From assembly GCF_004745575.1 (NCBI RefSeq), contig NZ_RPEM01000008.1, positions 124,329-188,328 of the forward strand: 64,000 bases of DNA, written 5' to 3'. Below are positions 62,318 to 64,000 of the stretch, piece after piece (position 1 is the stretch's first letter; the number at the start of each line of letters is the position of its first letter). A program made the position numbers and the translations under genes. A model generated the notes under the pieces. The model was not told the origin of the DNA, searched no databases, and was given only the letters and a program-made list of their open reading frames with translations. The stretch comes from Pseudotabrizicola sediminis (GTDB lineage: Bacteria > Pseudomonadota > Alphaproteobacteria > Rhodobacterales > Rhodobacteraceae).

Positions 62318-64000
62318 CGCGCTGCCACTGCCCCCTGCAGCGCGCGGGGCCGGATCACCTCCACCAGTCCGTCAGCCCGGCGCGGCGATGACCAAGCCCG
62401 CCGGTTGGCCGAAGCGGCCACCACCCGCAAACCCTGCCCGTCGGGATACAGCGCCAGCCCGCCCGCGTGGCTCAGCAACACCTCATCCAGCACCAGACAG
62501 CCATCGGGCGGCTGGTCCACCGGCACCGAAATCACCACCAGATCGGCCTGCGCGCAGGCCGCTGCCAGCCGGTCGGCTGCCCCCTTGCCCTTCAGCGCAA
62601 CGCCGGTCACGCCGCCCGCTTGAAACTGCCGGGCGCCCGCTGCGCCCGCCATTCCCGGCCGCGCCGCCGCATCTTCTTGCGCGGTCAGATCACCATCATT
62701 TGCCAGCCAGTTCTGCGCGGCAAACCCCGCCCCGCGCGGTGCCGACAGCGCCCGCCCCTCGGGCCCCAGCACACCCACCAGCCCGCCATCGGCTGAAATC
62801 AGCACCAAAGGCCGTTCCACCCCGACCCACAACGCCAGCGCCAGCACCGCAGGTCCAAGCGACAGGGCCCGCACCCAACCGCGCCACAGGATGAACCAGG
62901 ACCCGGCAAGCGTCACCAAAGGGATAACCCATGGCCCGGGCGACGGAATCGCGGTGACCGATCCGTCCCACCCGGCCACCCAATGCGCGACCCACAGGAT
63001 CCACGCGCTCCCCCGCTCCATCACCCACAGCGCCGGGGCGGCCAGCCCGAACGGGGCCAGCAGCGCCGCCACAGCACCTGCCGGCATCACCACCGATCCC
63101 ATCACCGGCACGGTCAACAGGTTGGCGATCAGCCCGTAATCGGCATAGCGGTTGAACGTCGCCGCCGCATAGGGCGCAGTGGCAAAACCGCCGATCACAC
63201 TCGACAATACCAACGTGAACACCGGCATGGCCCAGCGGGGCAGGCGACCGGCCACCACCCGTTGATCCACTTCGCGAAACCCCGCGATCAGGGCCACCGT
63301 GGCGGCGAATGACATCTGAAACCCGGGCTCCAGCAGACTTTCGGGCTTCCACGCCAGCAAGATCACCCCGGCAATCGCCACCGACCGCAGGGTCAGCGCC
63401 TTACGGTCCAGCAGCACCGCGCCCAGCATGACAGACACCATGATGAAGGCGCGTTCCGTCGCCACATTGGCCCCCGACAGCGCCAGATAGAACGCAGCCA
63501 CCCCCAGCGACGCCAGCGCCGCCACCTTCTTGCTGTTCACCCGCAGCGCCACATAAGGGATCAGTGCCAGACCGTAGCGGAACAGCCCGAACACAAAGGC
63601 GATCAGAAAAGCCAAGTTCATCCCCGAGATCGCCAGCAGATGCGCCAGCGAGCTGTCACGCAACGCCTTGACCGTCTCTTCGGTGATGCCAGACCGGTCG
63701 CCGGTCATCGCGCCCGCCGCATAGGCCCCGGCCTGACTTGGCATGGCTTCGCGCATCGCATTGGCAAGGGCACTGCGCATCTGATCCACCGGGCGCGCCC
63801 CCGGCTCTGGCACCGACCACAACATGACCGGCGCAGTCGTATAGCCCACCGCCCCCAGCCCGTCAAAAAACGCCATGCGGCGAAAGTCGAAACTTCCCGG
63901 CTCCACCGGGCCATTGGGGGCGGCCAGATGGGCGGTGGTCATCACCACCTCACCGGGAAACGGCACATGGCCGGGGGTCTTGCCCCTCAGGGCGATGCGC
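62311..64000 (-). CDS. comEC: ComEC/Rec2 family DNA-uptake channel, partial (N-terminus beyond the right edge)
   Basis: The frame stays open through position 64000, so the N-terminal part is missing. The visible 563 codons include the end of the N-terminal extracellular (OB/DUF4131) domain ([20 protein letters not shown], then [17 protein letters not shown]), the competence-domain motif [20 protein letters not shown], and many membrane helices ([40 protein letters not shown]). The end is a shortened beta-lactamase-like region without an obvious HxHxDH. ComEC carries single-stranded DNA across the inner membrane in natural transformation. The ATG-like starts inside the window are internal. Confidence 0.92.
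   Translation of the reverse strand, partial: RIALRGKTPGHVPFPGEVVMTTAHLAAPNGPVEPGSFDFRRMAFFDGLGAVGYTTAPVMLWSVPEPGARPVDQMRSALANAMREAMPSQAGAYAAGAMTGDRSGITEETVKALRDSSLAHLLAISGMNLAFLIAFVFGLFRYGLALIPYVALRVNSKKVAALASLGVAAFYLALSGANVATERAFIMVSVMLGAVLLDRKALTLRSVAIAGVILLAWKPESLLEPGFQMSFAATVALIAGFREVDQRVVAGRLPRWAMPVFTLVLSSVIGGFATAPYAAATFNRYADYGLIANLLTVPVMGSVVMPAGAVAALLAPFGLAAPALWVMERGSAWILWVAHWVAGWDGSVTAIPSPGPWVIPLVTLAGSWFILWRGWVRALSLGPAVLALALWVGVERPLVLISADGGLVGVLGPEGRALSAPRGAGFAAQNWLANDGDLTAQEDAAARPGMAGAAGARQFQAGGVTGVALKGKGAADRLAAACAQADLVVISVPVDQPPDGCLVLDEVLLSHAGGLALYPDGQGLRVVAASANRRAWSSPRRADGLVEVIRPRALQGAVAARQ

Overview
The window is a GC-rich alphaproteobacterial chromosome segment, most probably from the order Rhodobacterales (Roseobacter/Rhodobacter group). 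The evidence is the cytochrome oxidase order ctaC-ctaB-coxF-ctaG-ctaE without ctaD, a ferredoxin close to Rhodobacter capsulatus FdVI, a LexA site of the alphaproteobacterial GTTC-N7-GTTC type in front of lexA, a perfect Irr-type palindrome near an iron-storage gene, and the hmu/exb/ton arrangement. Almost all of it is dense coding sequence in short overlapping operons. The left edge is different: it is less GC-rich and carries the N-terminal part of a surface protein with a DUF3494 (ice-binding-like) domain that runs into an autotransporter-type region.

Layout. 1-2.9 kb: partial DUF3494 autotransporter, a 0.7 kb stretch without a convincing gene, and an SH3/DUF1236 envelope protein with a good terminator. 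2.9-13.4 kb: an iron/haem island. hmuSTUV (minus strand) diverges from a TonB-dependent receptor, a small unknown periplasmic protein, exbB, two exbD paralogues, tonB and the tiny gene hemP (plus strand). A DUF1289 protein, a Dps-family ferritin and an unknown 135-aa protein follow, with candidate iron-responsive operators. 13.5-24.4 kb: an alpha/beta hydrolase and a minus-strand operon for an unsaturated-uronide sugar: GH105 hydrolase, KduI isomerase, an 824-aa protein of unknown function, and a complete sugar ABC importer. It is faced by a LacI-family regulator gene interrupted by an in-frame TAG, with two tandem palindromic operators between them. 24.4-36.2 kb: tRNA-Pro(TGG), DUF192, a double cold-shock protein, pdxH, fabI, a LysE exporter, gpt, an aminotransferase, ppiD, trpE, a DegP-type protease, an HD phosphohydrolase and a lipoprotein. 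36.4-49.3 kb: ferredoxin, hflKC, glutathione reductase, rpiA, L-serine dehydratase, a GlcD-like oxidase, an MBL-fold protein, an acetyltransferase, an M16 peptidase and thrC. 49.3-53.6 kb: cytochrome c oxidase and its assembly factors. 53.8-64 kb: tldD, a membrane protein, a divergent polysaccharide deacetylase, trpGDC-moaC-moeA, lexA with its SOS box, and a comEC gene cut by the right edge.

How they work together. The haem island looks self-contained: outer-membrane receptor, its own TonB-ExbB-ExbD energiser, periplasmic carrier, inner-membrane ABC importer, cytosolic haem-handling protein and iron storage. The second ExbD has Asn where the first has the membrane Asp that normally carries protons. 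The sugar operon would import an oligosaccharide, remove the unsaturated uronate with the GH105 enzyme, and isomerise the product with KduI. The 824-aa protein is the least explained member and the best candidate for an undescribed enzyme.

No CRISPR array, prophage, insertion sequence or rRNA was seen. All functional names come from recognising protein motifs and gene order by eye; no database search was run.
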